Shown here piece after piece: positions 20,778 to 29,496 of a DNA stretch of 64,000 nt. Numbering within the stretch: the stretch's first letter is position 1; each line of letters starts with the position of its first letter. Both the position numbers and the translations under genes were made by a program. The notes under the pieces were generated by a model. The model was not told the origin of the DNA. It did not search any database and saw nothing but the letters and a program-made list of their open reading frames with translations. Source of the stretch: Escherichia coli DSM 30083 = JCM 1649 = ATCC 11775 (GTDB lineage Bacteria; Pseudomonadota; Gammaproteobacteria; Enterobacterales; Enterobacteriaceae); the NCBI RefSeq assembly GCF_003697165.2, contig NZ_CP033092.2, positions 1,736,001 through 1,800,000 of the forward strand. The letters are read 5' to 3'.

Positions 20778-21350
20778 TTAGTCAGCACGACCCATATAAC
20801 GGCGTTCTTCGATATGGATACGAATTTTTTCGCCCGGGCTTAAGTATTCTGGTACCTGAATCACCAGACCAGTGCTCAATGTCGCCGGTTTGTTACGGGC
20901 GCTGGCAGATGCCCCTTTGATGCCTGGTGCAGTTTCAACGATTTCCAGATCAACGGTCTGCGGCAGCTCAAGCGCCAGCAATTGACCGTCCCAGGTCAGC
21001 ACCTGCATGTCCGGCATGCCGCCCTCAGGCATAAACAGCAACTCTTCTTCAATCTGATCTTTGGTGAAGGTATACGGGGTATAGTCTTCTTTATCCATAA
21101 AGACATATTCGTTGCCATCGACATAGGAGAAGTCAACGTAACGGCGGGTCAGCGTCACGGTGTCAACGATATCATCACCTTTGAAACGCTCTTCTACTTT
21201 CAGCCCGGTACGGACATCAGAAAAACGCATTTTGTACAGCGTAGCGGCACCGCGGGCAGTGGGCGACTGAATATCAATGTCCTTAACCAGCAGCAGTTTG
21301 CCGTTGTAATTCAGTACCATACCTTTTTTAATTTCGTTCGCTCTTGGCAT
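20778..21350 (-). CDS. yeiP: Elongation factor P-like protein YeiP
   Basis: 190 residues from ATG 21350 ([18 protein letters not shown]). The three-domain EF-P/eIF5A fold is recognisable, with the C-terminal signature near [18 protein letters not shown]. The loop that carries the modified Lys34 in EF-P reads SPTARGAAT here, with Arg and no Lys, so the EpmABC beta-lysylation seen on EF-P is not expected. It presumably relieves a subset of ribosome stalls. A longer upstream in-frame reading is rejected because it would run through the divergent yeiW gene. It is divergent from yeiW across about 155 bp. Confidence 0.95.
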
Positions 21351-21504
21351 CGAAAAATTCCTGTAGTCGAAAATGTCAAAAATATCGCGACAAAGTACTC
21401 GCGACGGGCCTTTCGGGCAAGTGGTATTCGCACTTTTGCTGGTGCAAAAAAGGTGGTACTGTGCGCGCTCATCAATCCGGTGGTTAACCTTAAGAGAACA
21501 ACGT

Positions 21505-21759
21505 ATGGAATGCCGTCCGGGTTGCGGGGCGTGTTGCACTGCCCCTTCAATTTCCAGCCCTATTCCCGGTATGCCAGATGGCAAGCCCGCCAATACGCCC
21601 TGCATTCAGCTTGATGAACAGCAACGCTGTAAAATTTTCACCTCGCCACTGCGACCGAAAGTCTGTGCAGGCTTACAAGCCAGCGCTGAAATGTGCGGTA
21701 ACTCGCGTCAGCAGGCAATGACCTGGCTTATCGATCTGGAAATGCTGACCGCGCCTTAA
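21505..21759 (+). CDS. yeiW: Cysteine-cluster protein YeiW (UPF0153/YkgJ-type)
   Basis: 84 residues from ATG 21505 ([19 protein letters not shown]). The conserved pattern CxxxCGACC near the N-terminus, with a later CKIF and a Cys in KVCAGL, matches the YkgJ family proposed to bind a zinc or iron-sulfur site. It is short for that family but complete by comparison with E. coli. The function is not established. Its TAA overlaps the setB TAA on the other strand (tail-to-tail overlap of two bases, 21757-21758). Confidence 0.9.
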
Positions 21760-22937
21760 ACATCTTTAATTCGCAGTAAGCAAAACAGAGTAGCGATAAT
21801 CATCACCATCGCAAACCAGAACACAGCGTGATAATTCCAGATCTCGGCGACGATGCCCGCCACTGATCCTGCGATGATCCAGCCCACGCGCGACGTGTTG
21901 GTATAGAGCGTGGTGGCTGAACCTGCCTGACCGGGCATCAAATCCTGAAAATAGAGCATCCCGATGCCGCCCAGAATGCCAATAAAAATAGCATTTAGCA
22001 GCTGCAAGCCCAACAGAATGACAGGTGAATGCGCCATCAGCATTCCTGCGTAAAAACAGACGCCACCCACGGCAGCAACGCGCATTAAGAAGCGCTTACC
22101 CAGACGTTTGGCAAAATATCCGGCGATCAACATGGTCGGGATTTCCAGCCCTGCGGCGGTCCCCATCATCACACCGGCCAGTTTCTCGGGAAGATGCAGT
22201 TCGTTGATAATAAATAGCGGCATGTTGATGATGTACAGGCTGTTCGAGCCCCACATCAATGTACAAATGACAAACAGCAGCAACGTATCGCGACGGTTAC
22301 GGCGCGGCGCTTCAACCGTGCCGGTCGCCAGCGGAAGCTCTTTTTGCATCGACGGCAAAAACAGCCACACCATCACGCCGCAAACAATAAACGCTACCGC
22401 TGCGCTCAGATACATTACCGTAAAGCTGAAACCCATCGCTAAGGCATAAGCCAGCGGTGGGCCAATGACCCATGCCAGTGAAACCTGAGCGCGTAAAAAA
22501 GAGCTGAACATCACCGCCTCACGTCCGGTTTTGTCAGCATGTTCACGGGCAAGGGCAAACATTTGCGGGTTAGCGGTTGAGCCAAAGCTGCTAAGAAAGA
22601 CGCCAACGAATAGCAAAACAAAGTAGTTGCGATTCCAGGCAAAAAGGGTGCAGGCCAGCACGCCTAACAGGCAGCAAAAGACAATCAGCGATTTGCGATC
22701 GCCGCGCTTATCAGAGCGCCCGGCGAGAAACTGACTCACCAGAATCCCAATGACAGCGCTGCCGGTAAAGAAGAATCCCACCATCGCCGGACGGGCATGT
22801 ACTTCATCAGTAAGAAAAATACTGAGTGTCGGGGTTTGCAGAGCGCCCGCAATACCGGTGAGAAAGGCAACGATTAAAAACGCCGTCGAGGTCAGGTCAA
22901 ACGATTTCGCGCTGGTGACTGCGGGGGAGTTATGCAT
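21756..22937 (-). CDS. setB: Sugar efflux transporter SetB (MFS)
   Basis: 393 residues, 12 hydrophobic segments, MFS loop motif [12 protein letters not shown] after TM2. It belongs to the SET family (SetA/B/C), which exports glucose, lactose and analogues; SetB has also been tied to chromosome segregation through MreB. It is transcribed divergently from fruBKA with about 365 bp between the starts. Its stop codon overlaps that of yeiW. Confidence 0.94.
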
Positions 22938-23204
22938 GCTGGTCGATCACTGGAAGAGGAAGACGCGGAGTTTACGCTGCTTGTCAGAAAATAAACAGAC
23001 AGCGAAATCAAAAGCGCCACGAATAATCAAAATGCCATTTCACTGTTGCTGATTGGCTGCTGACGCTGCTGAAATGAAATTGCTGATAACGGATTTTCCC
23101 ATCAGCAATTAGGAAAAATGACAAAAAATTGTGCAGCACATCAAACTTTTGCTCATAACTTTACGGCTTTCCTTGCGTGCTGAAACAAAAGTATTATGCT
23201 TTCT

Positions 23205-23216
23205 TGAAACGTTTCA
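23205..23216 (+). promoter_or_regulatory. Cra (FruR) operator O1 of fruBKA
   Basis: TGAAACGTTTCA, a perfect 12-bp palindrome identical to the Cra consensus. It lies just downstream of a predicted -10 box; Cra is released by fructose 1-phosphate (fructose 1,6-bisphosphate is weaker), the product of the FruA/FruB system. Confidence 0.92.
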
Positions 23217-23270
23217 GCGCGATCTTGTCTTTAACCCTAAGCCAGGTTGGCGCTTTTTTCTCATAGAAGC

Positions 23271-23282
23271 TGAATCGTTTCA
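23271..23282 (+). promoter_or_regulatory. Cra (FruR) operator O2 of fruBKA
   Basis: TGAATCGTTTCA, one mismatch from the palindromic consensus, 66 bp after O1 and ending 21 bp before the fruB ATG, close to its ribosome-binding site (GAGAGGAG). It would act as a downstream roadblock site. Confidence 0.88.
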
Positions 23283-23303
23283 ATTCAGCAAGAGAGGAGA
23301 ACT

Positions 23304-24434
23304 ATGTTCCAGTTATCCGTACAGGACATCCATCCGGGCGAAAAGGCCGGAGACAAAGAAGAGGCGATTCGCCAGGTCGCTGCGGCGCTGGTGCAGGCCG
23401 GTAATGTAGCTGAAGGCTACGTCAATGGCATGCTGGCGCGCGAACAGCAAACCTCAACGTTCCTCGGCAATGGTATTGCTATTCCACACGGCACTACCGA
23501 CACCCGCGATCAGGTGCTGAAAACCGGCGTTCAGGTATTTCAGTTCCCGGAAGGCGTCACCTGGGGTGACGGCCAGGTAGCGTACGTGGCGATCGGTATT
23601 GCTGCCAGCTCGGATGAACATCTGGGCCTGCTACGCCAGCTGACCCACGTACTGAGCGATGATTCCGTTGCTGAACAACTGAAGTCAGCAACAACAGCAG
23701 AAGAACTTCGCGCATTGCTGATGGGCGAAAAGCAGAGTGAGCAGCTGAAGCTCGACAACGAAATGCTGACGTTGGATATCGTCGCCAGCGATCTGCTGAC
23801 TCTTCAGGCGCTGAACGCTGCGCGTCTGAAAGAGGCGGGGGCAGTTGACGCCACTTTCGTCACCAAAGCCATCAATGAACAACCGCTGAACCTCGGGCAG
23901 GGTATCTGGCTGAGCGATAGCGCCGAAGGCAATCTGCGTAGCGCGATTGCGGTAAGCCGTGCGGCAAATGCTTTTGATGTGGACGGCGAAACGGCAGCCA
24001 TGCTGGTGAGTGTGGCGATGAATGACGATCAGCCCATCGCGGTTCTTAAGCGTCTCGCTGATTTGTTGCTCGATAATAAAGCTGACCGCTTGCTGAAAGC
24101 GGATGCGGCAACGTTGCTGACGCTGCTGACCAGCGATGATGCGCCGACCGACGACGTGTTAAGCGCGGAGTTTGTGGTGCGCAATGAACACGGCCTGCAT
24201 GCTCGTCCAGGTACCATGCTGGTCAATACCATTAAACAATTTAACAGTGATATTACCGTGACAAACCTTGATGGCACCGGCAAACCGGCAAACGGACGTA
24301 GTCTGATGAAAGTTGTGGCACTTGGCGTTAAGAAAGGTCATCGCCTACGCTTTACCGCCCAGGGTGCAGATGCTGAACAGGCGCTGAAAGCCATTGGCGA
24401 CGCTATCGCTGCTGGTCTTGGGGAGGGCGCATAA
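23304..24434 (+). CDS. fruB: Fructose PTS multiphosphoryl transfer protein FruB (EIIA-M-FPr)
   Basis: 376 residues. The N-terminal EIIA-Fru domain (residues 1-145) carries the phospho-His motif AIPHGTTD near 59-66. A central M domain follows, and a C-terminal HPr-like domain (FPr) shows [12 protein letters not shown] near 296 with the active His. FPr takes phosphate from enzyme I and passes it through IIA to FruA. It is the first gene of fruBKA; its stop overlaps the fruK start (TAATG). Confidence 0.97.
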   Translation: MFQLSVQDIHPGEKAGDKEEAIRQVAAALVQAGNVAEGYVNGMLAREQQTSTFLGNGIAIPHGTTDTRDQVLKTGVQVFQFPEGVTWGDGQVAYVAIGIAASSDEHLGLLRQLTHVLSDDSVAEQLKSATTAEELRALLMGEKQSEQLKLDNEMLTLDIVASDLLTLQALNAARLKEAGAVDATFVTKAINEQPLNLGQGIWLSDSAEGNLRSAIAVSRAANAFDVDGETAAMLVSVAMNDDQPIAVLKRLADLLLDNKADRLLKADAATLLTLLTSDDAPTDDVLSAEFVVRNEHGLHARPGTMLVNTIKQFNSDITVTNLDGTGKPANGRSLMKVVALGVKKGHRLRFTAQGADAEQALKAIGDAIAAGLGEGA

Positions 24435-25372
24435 TGAGTAGACGTGTTGCTACGATCACCCTTAATCCGGCTTATGACCTTGTTGGTTTCTGCCCGGAAA
24501 TTGAACGCGGCGAAGTGAACCTGGTGAAAACCACCGGTCTGCATGCGGCGGGTAAAGGCATCAACGTGGCCAAAGTATTAAAAGACCTGGGAATTGATGT
24601 CACCGTTGGCGGCTTCCTGGGTAAAGACAATCAGGATGGTTTTCAGCAACTGTTCAGCGAGCTGGGCATTGCCAACCGTTTCCAGGTTGTACAGGGGCGC
24701 ACCCGAATTAACGTTAAGCTGACGGAAAAAGACGGCGAAGTGACCGACTTCAACTTCTCGGGTTTTGAAGTCACCCCCGCCGACTGGGAACGCTTTGTGA
24801 CTGATTCTCTGAGCTGGCTCGGTCAGTTCGATATGGTCTGTGTCAGCGGAAGCTTACCGTCAGGCGTCAGCCCGGAAGCGTTCACCGACTGGATGACTCG
24901 CCTGCGTAGTCAGTGTCCTTGCATTATCTTTGATAGTAGCCGTGAAGCGTTAGTAGCAGGTTTGAAAGCGGCACCGTGGCTGGTGAAACCTAACCGCCGC
25001 GAGCTGGAAATCTGGGCAGGCCGTAAACTGCCTGAAATGAAAGATGTGATTGAAGCTGCGCATGCGCTGCGTGAACAAGGCATCGCGCATGTTGTTATTT
25101 CACTGGGTGCCGAAGGCGCGCTTTGGGTTAATGCCTCCGGCGAATGGATCGCCAAACCACCGTCAGTCGATGTCGTAAGCACCGTTGGCGCAGGGGATTC
25201 TATGGTTGGTGGCCTGATTTATGGCTTGCTGATGCGTGAATCCAGTGAACACACACTGCGTCTGGCGACAGCTGTTGCAGCCCTGGCGGTAAGTCAAAGC
25301 AATGTGGGTATTACCGATCGTCCGCAGTTGGCCGCAATGATGGCGCGCGTCGACTTACAACCTTTTAACTGA
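24434..25372 (+). CDS. fruK: 1-Phosphofructokinase FruK
   Basis: 312 residues, PfkB family. The N-terminal motif GKGINVAKVLKDLG lies near residue 38, and the C-terminal signature VVSTVGAGDSMVGGLIYG near residue 244 has the catalytic Asp in GAGDS. It converts fructose 1-phosphate to fructose 1,6-bisphosphate with ATP, and so sets the level of the Cra inducer. Its start overlaps the fruB stop by one base and fruA follows after 16 bp. Confidence 0.97.
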   Translation: MSRRVATITLNPAYDLVGFCPEIERGEVNLVKTTGLHAAGKGINVAKVLKDLGIDVTVGGFLGKDNQDGFQQLFSELGIANRFQVVQGRTRINVKLTEKDGEVTDFNFSGFEVTPADWERFVTDSLSWLGQFDMVCVSGSLPSGVSPEAFTDWMTRLRSQCPCIIFDSSREALVAGLKAAPWLVKPNRRELEIWAGRKLPEMKDVIEAAHALREQGIAHVVISLGAEGALWVNASGEWIAKPPSVDVVSTVGAGDSMVGGLIYGLLMRESSEHTLRLATAVAALAVSQSNVGITDRPQLAAMMARVDLQPFN

Positions 25373-25388
25373 CAGCAGGAGAGGCATA

Positions 25389-27080
25389 ATGAAAACGCTG
25401 CTGATTATTGACGCTAATCTCGGTCAGGCACGCGCCTATATGGCGAAGACCCTGCTGGGCGCGGCGGCGCGAAAAGCAAAACTGGAAATCATCGACAATC
25501 CGAACGACGCAGAAATGGCGATTGTTCTCGGTGATTCCATCCCGAATGACAGCGCGCTGAACGGTAAAAATGTCTGGCTGGGTGATATTTCCCGGGCAGT
25601 TGCGCACCCTGAGCTGTTCCTGAGTGAAGCCAAAGGCCATGCGAAACCTTACACTGCGCCGGTCGCTGCGACAGCACCGGTTGCTGCCAGCGGTCCGAAA
25701 CGCGTAGTTGCGGTGACTGCTTGCCCGACTGGCGTAGCACACACCTTTATGGCGGCTGAAGCCATTGAAACCGAAGCGAAAAAACGTGGCTGGTGGGTGA
25801 AAGTTGAAACCCGTGGTTCTGTTGGCGCGGGCAATGCAATCACCCCTGAAGAAGTCGCAGCAGCGGATCTGGTGATTGTGGCGGCAGATATCGAAGTGGA
25901 TCTGGCGAAATTTGCTGGTAAACCGATGTATCGCACCTCTACCGGTCTGGCGCTGAAGAAAACTGCGCAGGAACTGGATAAAGCGGTTGCTGAAGCAACG
26001 CCGTATGAACCGGCGGGCAAAACTCAAACAGCGACCACTGAAGGTAAGAAAGAGAGTGCAGGTGCTTACCGTCACTTGCTGACGGGCGTCTCTTACATGC
26101 TGCCGATGGTTGTTGCAGGTGGTCTGTGTATCGCGCTTTCTTTTGCTTTTGGTATCGAAGCGTTTAAAGAGCCGGGTACGTTGGCAGCGGCGCTGATGCA
26201 GATTGGTGGTGGTTCAGCCTTTGCGCTGATGGTGCCGGTACTGGCAGGTTATATTGCCTTCTCCATTGCCGATCGTCCGGGTCTCACGCCGGGTCTGATT
26301 GGCGGTATGCTGGCGGTTAGCACCGGTTCTGGCTTCATTGGTGGTATTATTGCGGGCTTCCTGGCGGGTTACATTGCGAAGTTAATCAGTACGCAACTGA
26401 AACTGCCACAGAGTATGGAGGCACTGAAACCGATCCTGATCATTCCGCTAATTTCCAGTCTGGTGGTCGGTCTGGCGATGATCTACCTAATCGGTAAACC
26501 GGTTGCTGGCATTCTCGATGGGTTGACTCACTGGCTGCAGACCATGGGGACTGCGAATGCGGTTCTGCTGGGGGCGATCCTCGGTGGCATGATGTGTACT
26601 GACATGGGCGGTCCGGTAAACAAAGCAGCGTACGCATTCGGTGTGGGTCTGCTGAGTACTCAAACCTATGGCCCGATGGCGGCGATTATGGCGGCAGGTA
26701 TGGTGCCACCGCTGGCAATGGGTCTGGCAACAATGGTGGCGCGTCGCAAATTCGACAAAGCGCAGCAGGAAGGTGGCAAAGCCGCTCTGGTACTTGGTCT
26801 GTGCTTTATTTCGGAAGGTGCAATTCCGTTTGCTGCTCGTGATCCGATGCGTGTGCTACCGTGCTGTATCGTTGGTGGGGCGCTGACTGGCGCAATCTCA
26901 ATGGCGATTGGTGCGAAACTGATGGCACCACACGGTGGTCTGTTTGTTCTGCTGATCCCTGGCGCTATTACGCCGGTATTGGGTTACCTGGTAGCAATTA
27001 TTGCCGGTACGCTGGTGGCGGGTTTGGCCTATGCCTTCCTCAAACGCCCGGAAACACAAATAGTAGAAAAAAACGCATAA
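25389..27080 (+). CDS. fruA: Fructose-specific PTS enzyme IIB'BC FruA
   Basis: 563 residues. The N-terminal B' domain (about 1-95) is a degenerate copy without the active Cys. The linker is rich in Ala/Pro, and the B domain has the phospho-Cys in VTACPTGVAHTFMAAEA near residue 112. The C-terminal membrane domain has eight or more hydrophobic segments (from YMLPMVVAGGLCIALSFAFG near 238). It imports fructose as fructose 1-phosphate. It is the last gene of the operon and is followed by a long hairpin and a REP element. Confidence 0.97.
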   Translation: MKTLLIIDANLGQARAYMAKTLLGAAARKAKLEIIDNPNDAEMAIVLGDSIPNDSALNGKNVWLGDISRAVAHPELFLSEAKGHAKPYTAPVAATAPVAASGPKRVVAVTACPTGVAHTFMAAEAIETEAKKRGWWVKVETRGSVGAGNAITPEEVAAADLVIVAADIEVDLAKFAGKPMYRTSTGLALKKTAQELDKAVAEATPYEPAGKTQTATTEGKKESAGAYRHLLTGVSYMLPMVVAGGLCIALSFAFGIEAFKEPGTLAAALMQIGGGSAFALMVPVLAGYIAFSIADRPGLTPGLIGGMLAVSTGSGFIGGIIAGFLAGYIAKLISTQLKLPQSMEALKPILIIPLISSLVVGLAMIYLIGKPVAGILDGLTHWLQTMGTANAVLLGAILGGMMCTDMGGPVNKAAYAFGVGLLSTQTYGPMAAIMAAGMVPPLAMGLATMVARRKFDKAQQEGGKAALVLGLCFISEGAIPFAARDPMRVLPCCIVGGALTGAISMAIGAKLMAPHGGLFVLLIPGAITPVLGYLVAIIAGTLVAGLAYAFLKRPETQIVEKNA

Positions 27081-27088
27081 TTTCTCTT

Positions 27089-27124
27089 CATCATCGGGGC
27101 TGAGACATCTCTGCCCCGATGATG
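27089..27124 (+). terminator. fruA 3' hairpin
   Basis: Perfect 12-bp repeat CATCATCGGGGC/GCCCCGATGATG with a further GAGA/TCTC pairing inside the loop, starting 8 bp after the fruA stop. It lacks a T run, so it is more a stabilising or pausing hairpin than a classical terminator. Confidence 0.7.
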
Positions 27125-27202
27125 ACAAACGCAAAATTGCCTGATGCGCTATGCTTATCAGACCTACATGAACCCTGCAATATATTGAATTTTTGCGCTT
27201 TT

Positions 27203-27239
27203 GTAGGTCGGATAAGGCGTTTACGCCACATCCAGCATG
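27203..27239 (+). repeat. REP element downstream of fruA
   Basis: GTAGGTCGGATAAGGCGTTT followed by ACGCCACATCCAGC, a typical REP sequence. A degraded partner copy (CCTGATGCGCTATGCTTATC) lies about 60 bp upstream, in opposite orientation. Confidence 0.85.
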
Positions 27240-27266
27240 AACAAAGCGCGCGTTGTCAACAATCTG

Positions 27267-27293
27267 AGGGCAGAAACATCTCTGCCCTTTTTC
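27267..27293 (+). terminator. Second terminator of the fru operon
   Basis: Stem AGGGCAGA/TCTGCCCT, 6-nt loop, followed by TTTTCTT. Its loop and 3' arm repeat the core of the upstream fruA hairpin. Confidence 0.85.
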
Positions 27294-27535
27294 TTGCCTG
27301 CCATATTGTGTGTTACACATCACAACTTTCTCTTTTGTTGCTGCATAAATAGACAAACTTTGTGACCGCCTTCATATCTGGCCGATTTCGTTTTTTCTGA
27401 TCGATTTACATTACGTTAAACATGCTTATTATGAACATGTGTTTAAATCTGAACACGTGCTCTAATAGTCTTATTGACTGTAATGACTATTTTACCCAAT
27501 TTCTTCGTTGGCAATTTATTGCCAGGGGGCGTGCT

Positions 27536-28477
27536 ATGCGCGAAAAGGACTACATAGTAATTATTGGCTCGGCGAATATTGATGTGGCTGGGTATTCACA
27601 TCATCCATTGAATTATGCGGATTCGAATCCCGGAAAAATTAAATTTACCCCAGGTGGCGTGGGAAGGAATATCGCTCATAATCTGGCGTTACTGGGGAAA
27701 AATGCCTGGCTTTTAAGTGCAGTAGGTGGTGATTTTTATGGGCAATCATTACTGGCGCAAACTAATCAATCCGGTGTTTATGTCGATAAATGCTTAATTG
27801 TTCCGGGTGAGAATACATCCAGCTATTTATCACTGCTCGATAATACAGGAGAAATGCTTGTCGCGATAAATGATATGAGTATTAGTGACTGTATTTCTGC
27901 AGAATTTCTTGCCCAGCATCAGGAGTTTATTCGCGGTGCAAAGGTTATTGTCGCGGATTGCAACCTTAGTGAAGAGGCGCTGGTCTGGGTTCTGGAAAAT
28001 AGCGGGGAAACGCCTGTATTTATTGATCCGGTATCGGCATGGAAATGCGTCAAAATCCGCGATCATCTGAGCAAAATCCATACGTTAAAACCTAACCGTC
28101 TTGAAGCCGAAACGTTGAGCGGAATTGCACTTTCCGGACGTGAAGATGTCGCAAAGGTCGCCGCCTGGTTTCATCAACACGGCCTGAACCGCCTGGTGCT
28201 TAGCATGGGAGGGGATGGCGTTTACTACAGTGATATCAACGGTGAAAGTGGGTGGTCGGCCCCTATTAAAACGAATGTCATCAATGTTACTGGGGCAGGC
28301 GACGCCATGATGGCGGGGCTGGCCTCCTGTTGGGTAGACGGTATGCCGTTTATCGATTCTGTTCGATTTGCGCAGGGATGTTCGTCAATGGCACTTGCCT
28401 GTGAATATACCAACAACCCTGAATTATCAATTGCCAATGTTACATCGTTAGTGGAGAACACAGAATGTCTGAATTAA
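27536..28477 (+). CDS. psuK: Pseudouridine kinase PsuK
   Basis: 313 residues from ATG 27536 (MREKDYIVIIGSANIDVAGY). This start gives the standard PfkB length, so the upstream in-frame 38 codons are rejected. Motifs: GGVGRNIAHNLALLG near residue 40 and NVTGAGDAMMAGLASCW near 250 with the catalytic Asp. It phosphorylates pseudouridine to pseudouridine 5'-phosphate, the substrate of PsuG. Compared with the K-12 protein as I remember it, this copy has more substitutions than neighbouring genes, which may indicate allelic recombination. Its 3' end overlaps psuG by 13 bp. Confidence 0.93.
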   Translation: MREKDYIVIIGSANIDVAGYSHHPLNYADSNPGKIKFTPGGVGRNIAHNLALLGKNAWLLSAVGGDFYGQSLLAQTNQSGVYVDKCLIVPGENTSSYLSLLDNTGEMLVAINDMSISDCISAEFLAQHQEFIRGAKVIVADCNLSEEALVWVLENSGETPVFIDPVSAWKCVKIRDHLSKIHTLKPNRLEAETLSGIALSGREDVAKVAAWFHQHGLNRLVLSMGGDGVYYSDINGESGWSAPIKTNVINVTGAGDAMMAGLASCWVDGMPFIDSVRFAQGCSSMALACEYTNNPELSIANVTSLVENTECLN

Positions 28478-29403
28478 CTCTGTCCCCTGAATTATTACAA
28501 ATATCCGCTGAAGTACAGGATGCTTTAAAAAATAAAAAATCGGTTGTTGCGCTGGAATCGACCATAATTTCTCACGGAATGCCATTCCCACAAAATGCCC
28601 AAACCGCAATTGAAGTAGAAGAAACAATTCGTAAACAGGGCGCAGTACCAGCCACTATCGCCATTATTGGCGGTGTGATGAAAGTGGGCTTAAGTAAAGA
28701 AGAAATCGAATTGCTGGGCCGTGAAGGACATAACGTGACGAAAGTTAGTCGTCGTGATTTACCTTTTGTCGTTGCTGCAGGGAAAAATGGCGCGACTACC
28801 GTTGCATCAACCATGATTATTGCAGCACTGGCTGGGATTAAAGTTTTTGCAACCGGAGGTATTGGTGGTGTGCATCGCGGAGCGGAACATACCTTCGATA
28901 TTTCTGCCGATTTACAGGAACTGGCAAATACCAATGTCACTGTTGTTTGTGCGGGGGCAAAATCTATTCTCGATTTAGGATTAACAACAGAATATTTAGA
29001 AACCTTCGGTGTACCGTTAATTGGTTATCAGACAAAAGCGCTGCCTGCGTTTTTCTGCCGAACCAGCCCATTTGATGTCAGCATTCGTCTCGACAGTGCC
29101 CGCGAAATTGCTCGCGCGATGGCAGTGAAGTGGCAAACCGGTTTGAACGGCGGCCTGGTGGTAGCGAACCCGATCCCGGAACAGTTTGCGATGCCAGAAG
29201 AAACCATCAATGCAGCAATTGATCAAGCCGTTGCTGAAGCCGAAGAACAGGGTGTTATTGGGAAAGAGAGTACACCGTTCCTGCTGGCGCGTGTTGCGGA
29301 GCTAACCGGCGGTGATAGCCTGAAATCCAATATTCAACTGGTCTTTAATAACGCCATTCTGGCGAGCGAAATTGCCAAAGAATATCAGCGTCTCGTGGGT
29401 TAA
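28465..29403 (+). CDS. psuG: Pseudouridine-5'-phosphate glycosidase PsuG
   Basis: 312 residues. Conserved motifs are VALESTIISHGMPFPQN near residue 28, GGIGGVHRGAEHTFDISADL near 131 and CAGAKSILDLGLTTEYLET near 157. The latter two contain the Asp and Lys residues used to open and cleave the C-C glycosidic bond, giving uracil and ribose 5-phosphate. The start lies within the psuK coding region (ATG 28465), so translation is coupled. It is followed after 93 bp by the transporter psuT. Confidence 0.95.
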   Translation: MSELTLSPELLQISAEVQDALKNKKSVVALESTIISHGMPFPQNAQTAIEVEETIRKQGAVPATIAIIGGVMKVGLSKEEIELLGREGHNVTKVSRRDLPFVVAAGKNGATTVASTMIIAALAGIKVFATGGIGGVHRGAEHTFDISADLQELANTNVTVVCAGAKSILDLGLTTEYLETFGVPLIGYQTKALPAFFCRTSPFDVSIRLDSAREIARAMAVKWQTGLNGGLVVANPIPEQFAMPEETINAAIDQAVAEAEEQGVIGKESTPFLLARVAELTGGDSLKSNIQLVFNNAILASEIAKEYQRLVG

Positions 29404-29411
29404 TTTCTGGT

Positions 29412-29430
29412 GGGCAGAAAGCCGTCGCCC
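29412..29430 (+). repeat. Leader element shared by psuT and nupX (copy 1)
   Basis: GGGCAGAAAGCCGTCGCCC, found again with one change at 32639-32657 ahead of the nupX remnant. Both copies end at a similar distance (about 25-66 bp) before paralogous ATGs. This suggests the leader was duplicated with the transporter gene, or is a conserved RNA element. Confidence 0.6.
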
Positions 29431-29496
29431 GTACTCATCAAACATACCAAAACCTGGCGCTGACGCCGGGTTTACTGGCATGAAGGGAAAATCATT

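Larger units (their letters stand above)
22938..23303 (+). promoter_or_regulatory. Divergent setB/fruB promoter region
   Basis: 366 bp without a gene. The fruB-proximal half contains two Cra boxes. A likely -10 (TATTATGCT at about 23192-23200) sits immediately upstream of the first box, so transcription would start within or just after it, consistent with repression. Near 23094-23117 there is an AT-rich stretch with the repeated word CATCAGCAATT. I found no convincing leader peptide. Confidence 0.6.
27081..27535 (+). other. Intergenic region fruA-psuK with duplicated terminator, REP and psuK promoter
   Basis: 455 bp with no gene I would support; an upstream in-frame extension of psuK is rejected on start choice. 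It holds a fruA-end hairpin (27089-27124), a REP element, a second terminator (27267-27293), a CRP-like box TGTGACCGCCTTCATA at 27361-27376, and an imperfect palindrome CATGTGTT-N8-AACACGTG at 27436-27459 that could be a psuK operator. Confidence 0.6.

Noticed and set aside
23192..23206. Leader peptide start upstream of fruB (ATG CTT TCT TGA)
   Set aside because: Only three codons and overlapping the predicted -10 region, so unlikely to be transcribed.
25365..26075. 236-codon minus-strand frame opposite fruA
   Set aside because: Codon-bias shadow of fruA; Arg/Phe/His-rich and not protein-like.
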